This document shows positions 5,232 through 7,750 of a stretch of DNA of 7,750 nucleotides, one piece after another. The DNA comes from Clostridia bacterium (lineage in GTDB: Bacteria; Bacillota; Clostridia; Oscillospirales; CAG-272): assembly GCA_017958845.1 (NCBI GenBank), contig JAGDBW010000070.1, positions 1 to 7,750 of the forward strand. Direction: 5' to 3'. Position numbers and translations under genes: made by a program. The notes under the pieces were generated by a model. That model did not search any database, was not told where the DNA came from, and saw only the letters and a program-made list of their open reading frames with translations. The first letter of the stretch is position 1; every line of letters starts with the position of its first letter.

Positions 5232-7750
5232 ATGAAACAGATCCGGATCGTTTTGATTTTTCTCTTGGTCCTGTGCATGGGGCTGACGTTTGTTTCCTGT
5301 ATGGAAACGGACGAAAACTCCACGACCGCTCCCCCCGCCGGCGCGACCCATACCGTGAGCGTATCGGGCGAACACGTCACCTTTGACGCCGCCCGAAAGA
5401 CCGTCGCCGCGGGCGAGACCGCCGTCTTTTCGCTCACCCCCGAAGCGGGCTACGAAGTCGCGTCCGTGTCGGCCGGCGTCTATGACGCGGCGAGCGGCAC
5501 GCTGACCGTGGCCGGCGTCTCGGCCGACACCGAGATCACCGTCACGACCCGCACGCGCTCCCTGACCGTCACACTCCTGTTGGGCGAGGGCGCCTCGATG
5601 GCCGACGACGAAGCGGTCAAGACCGTCAAATACGGCAAATCCGCCGTCTTCTACGTCCGCGCCGCGTCCGGCAGAGACCTGCACGCCGACGCCGGCACCT
5701 ACCTGCCCGAAGAAAACAAGCTGACGATCTCCAACGTCACCGAGGATATGACCGTTTCGATCTGGACTACGGCCAAAGGCGCCGCGTCCTACTCGGTCAC
5801 CTTTGCGGGTGAGCACATCGTCGCCCGCACCGGCCACGGAGAAGCCGGACAGCCCATCACCCTGCCGCTCGAAGCGGAAGACGGCTACATGGTCGTCAGC
5901 GTGGACGGCGCGGTCTACGACGCCGGGACCGGCACCGTGACCATCGCCTCGCTCACCGCCGACACCGTTCTCACCGTCACCACCGCGCCGGCGTTTTCCG
6001 TGTCGATCGCCGGTGAGCACATCACCGTCACCGGCCGCACCGAGATCCGCGTCGCCGCGGGCGGCACCGCGGTCTTTTCCGTCGCGCCCGAGGTCGGCTA
6101 TGAGATCACGGCCGTGTCGGCCGGCGACTATGACGACGCGGCGCACACCCTGACCGTCTCGCCGGTCAACGCCGACGTCGCCGTCACCGTGACCACACAG
6201 CAGAGCTCCGTCCCCGTCTACACCGTCGCCCTGACCTCCAAGGCGCACATGACCATCGACAGCCCCGCCTCCGTCCAGGTGGTGCAGGGCGGCACCGTGG
6301 TCTTCGACGTCACGACGGACAGAGGCTGGGGCATCTCCGCCCTCTCGGCCGGCGCGCTCAACGACAAGGGACAGATCGTCGTCTCCAACGTGACGGGCAA
6401 CGTCACCGTCACTCCCTCCGTCAATATGCGCAAGACCGTCTACCATCTCAACGACGGGACCTCCGCCCCCGTCAACGAGACGCCCGACTTCTCCTTCTAC
6501 TCCGCCCCCAACGCCAAGTGGGACGACGGCACCCTCACCCGCTCGGGCTACGTCCTGATCGAGTATAATACCAAAGCCGACGGCAGCGGACAGGCCTACA
6601 GCCTGGGCTCCAAAGTCCCCTACGGCAAAAACGCCGGGGAGCTCCACCTCTACTGCATCTGGGCCAGAGAAACGGCCAAGTCGTCCTTTACCTACTCGGT
6701 CGGAAAGGTGACCGTCGCCGGTGTGCAAAAGATCGGCGTCACCATCACCGGCTACACCGGCAGCGACGCCACGGTCGTCATCCCCGAGGAGATCGACGGC
6801 GATCCCGTACTCAGGATCGCGGCCGGCGCCTTTGTCAACCGCACGGCCATGACCACGCTGGTCATGAGCAAAAACATCGGTATCGTCGCTTCCGGCGCGT
6901 TCACCGGCTGCTCCAATCTGGGCACCCTCTACTTCTCCGACAGCATCTACTCCATCCCGGACGACGCCTTTGACGCGGCGACCTACTCCAACCTGCACCA
7001 CTTCTATCTCAACGCCACCATGGCGCCGCGCTATACCGGCTCCTACGACGGTATGTACCGCGTCAAATACGACACGATCCTCGCCTCCGAAAAGCCCGTG
7101 ATCGTGATCCTCTCCGGCTCCTCCTCCGTCTACGGTCTGTCGGCCGAGTACTTTGAGGCGCTGATGGGCGATGAGTACACCGTGGTCAACTACGGCACCA
7201 TCCGCACCACCTCGATGCTGCTGTATCTCGAAGGGCTCAAAGCCGTCCTCGGCGAGGGCGATATCCTCATCTACGCGCCCGAAAACTCCTCGGCCTACAC
7301 CATGGGTTCGGGAGAACTCAATACCTTTAAGATCTTCCGTGACACCGAGGGCTCCTACAACCTCTTCCGCGACGTGGACATCGCCCACTTCTCGCACTAC
7401 TTCTCGGGCATCTCGGACTACAACAACCGCCGCTATGGTTCGTCGGCGTCTTCTTACGCGATGTACAACGTGCCCAACACGCCCTCCGGCTCCAACCAGT
7501 TCCGGCTGACCTACCCCGACACGTTCACCATCTTCAACCAACACGGCGACATGGTCGCGGCAAACCCGACCAACAAAAACAAGACCGGCTCGTCCACCAA
7601 CCAGAAGATCAGCTTTGACGACAAGACCTACAGCATCTCCGAGGGCGAGGGCGCCGGCTCCATCGCCGCCGTCGCGCCGGCCGCCAACGCGGCGCTGGCC
7701 GCCCTGCGCGCGCAGGGGGTGGCGACCTACTTCGGCTTCTGCCCGGTCAA
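5232..7750 (+). CDS. Multidomain surface lipoprotein with beta repeats, BspA-type LRR and SGNH-like domain, 3' end cut
   Basis: The frame is open from ATG 5232 to the window edge (839 residues visible). A signal peptide (basic KQIR, hydrophobic about 6-21) ends in FVSC, giving likely lipidation at Cys23 (Phe at -3 is not the classic Leu), then an S/T/P linker. Next come five degenerate ~70-residue repeats (about 41-107, 110-179, 187-252, 255-322, 329-398). A Listeria-Bacteroides-type repeat (about 400-479) has YNTKADGSGQAYSLGS and ends LYCIW. A BspA-like leucine-rich segment (about 485-598) has VVIPEEIDGDPVLRIAAGAF and SGAFTGCSNL. From about 621 a probable SGNH hydrolase begins: VILSGSSSVYG with Ser631 as nucleophile candidate, NYG (653-655) as block II and APEN (682-685) as block III. 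The block V His would lie beyond the edge. It is probably anchored outside the cell; the substrate is unknown. It has its own promoter and ribosome site. Third-position C bias leaves long empty frames on the other strand. Confidence 0.87.
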   Translation, partial: MKQIRIVLIFLLVLCMGLTFVSCMETDENSTTAPPAGATHTVSVSGEHVTFDAARKTVAAGETAVFSLTPEAGYEVASVSAGVYDAASGTLTVAGVSADTEITVTTRTRSLTVTLLLGEGASMADDEAVKTVKYGKSAVFYVRAASGRDLHADAGTYLPEENKLTISNVTEDMTVSIWTTAKGAASYSVTFAGEHIVARTGHGEAGQPITLPLEAEDGYMVVSVDGAVYDAGTGTVTIASLTADTVLTVTTAPAFSVSIAGEHITVTGRTEIRVAAGGTAVFSVAPEVGYEITAVSAGDYDDAAHTLTVSPVNADVAVTVTTQQSSVPVYTVALTSKAHMTIDSPASVQVVQGGTVVFDVTTDRGWGISALSAGALNDKGQIVVSNVTGNVTVTPSVNMRKTVYHLNDGTSAPVNETPDFSFYSAPNAKWDDGTLTRSGYVLIEYNTKADGSGQAYSLGSKVPYGKNAGELHLYCIWARETAKSSFTYSVGKVTVAGVQKIGVTITGYTGSDATVVIPEEIDGDPVLRIAAGAFVNRTAMTTLVMSKNIGIVASGAFTGCSNLGTLYFSDSIYSIPDDAFDAATYSNLHHFYLNATMAPRYTGSYDGMYRVKYDTILASEKPVIVILSGSSSVYGLSAEYFEALMGDEYTVVNYGTIRTTSMLLYLEGLKAVLGEGDILIYAPENSSAYTMGSGELNTFKIFRDTEGSYNLFRDVDIAHFSHYFSGISDYNNRRYGSSASSYAMYNVPNTPSGSNQFRLTYPDTFTIFNQHGDMVAANPTNKNKTGSSTNQKISFDDKTYSISEGEGAGSIAAVAPAANAALAALRAQGVATYFGFCPV
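5352..6425 (+). repeat. Five degenerate ~70-residue tandem repeats in the lipoprotein gene
   Basis: The units are at about 5352-5552, 5559-5768, 5790-5987, 5994-6197 and 6216-6425. The shared pattern is a T/SV-x-GEH opening strand, a middle GGTAVFSV-like strand, then GYE-x-x-x-VSAG, a YD turn and a closing DxxVTVTT strand. Units 1, 3 and 4 are most alike (GEH kept in all three); units 2 and 5 have diverged. The pattern suggests small beta-sandwich (Ig-like) stalk modules. Family assignment would need a profile search. Confidence 0.75.

Noticed and set aside
5352..6425. Repeated segments as a CRISPR array or DNA-level tandem repeat
   Set aside because: The similarity is at protein level in one reading frame, with diverged DNA and no constant repeat/spacer layout.
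6885..6914. SGAF in the lipoprotein (from residue 554) as a flavinylation site for ApbE
   Set aside because: ApbE targets need a SGA[ST]-like motif with an acceptor Ser/Thr. Here Phe is in that place, and the stretch belongs to a leucine-rich repeat.
5166..7544. A 792-codon open frame on the - strand opposite the lipoprotein gene
   Set aside because: The translation is a low-complexity Gly/Asp/Val/Arg mix with no recognisable domain. It mirrors the C-ending codons of the + strand gene, which has a signal peptide, known domains, a promoter and a ribosome site.

Overview
The window looks like chromosomal DNA from a GC-rich Clostridia-type Firmicute, probably an uncultured gut anaerobe. This is inferred from four things: a Mini-ribonuclease III gene, a cysteine-rich HisRS of clostridial type, sigma-A-like promoters with good Shine-Dalgarno sites, and a surface lipoprotein with Listeria-Bacteroides and BspA-type repeats. 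The sequence alone does not fix a species. I see no mobile element, CRISPR array, tRNA or rRNA.

Left block, + strand (1-1674): the 3' part of mrnC (23S rRNA maturation) overlaps hisS (histidyl-tRNA synthetase) by an ATGA, so the two are probably translationally coupled. The gap 1675-1915 holds a strong two-way intrinsic terminator and several A-tract/GCGCC elements. It separates hisS from a convergent operon.

Middle block, - strand (4841 down to 1916): cysE/epsC (serine O-acetyltransferase), ribF (riboflavin kinase/FMN adenylyltransferase) and apbE (FAD:protein FMN transferase). The cysE-ribF gap is 2 nt and ribF-apbE overlap by 4 nt. RibF makes FAD and ApbE uses FAD to attach FMN covalently to extracytoplasmic proteins, so maker and user of the cofactor sit side by side. 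CysE supplies O-acetylserine for cysteine synthesis.

Right block: a 390-bp divergent intergenic region (4842-5231) carries a promoter for each side. Between them lies a stretch with no adenine on the + strand, which includes a G-quadruplex motif on the - strand. From 5232 to the window edge runs a large open frame (839 codons visible, no stop). It encodes a predicted lipoprotein with five degenerate ~70-residue beta-rich repeats, a Listeria-Bacteroides-type repeat, a BspA-type leucine-rich segment and the start of a probable SGNH hydrolase domain. It is the least ordinary gene here. I did not find a clearly new multi-gene system; most of the window is housekeeping.
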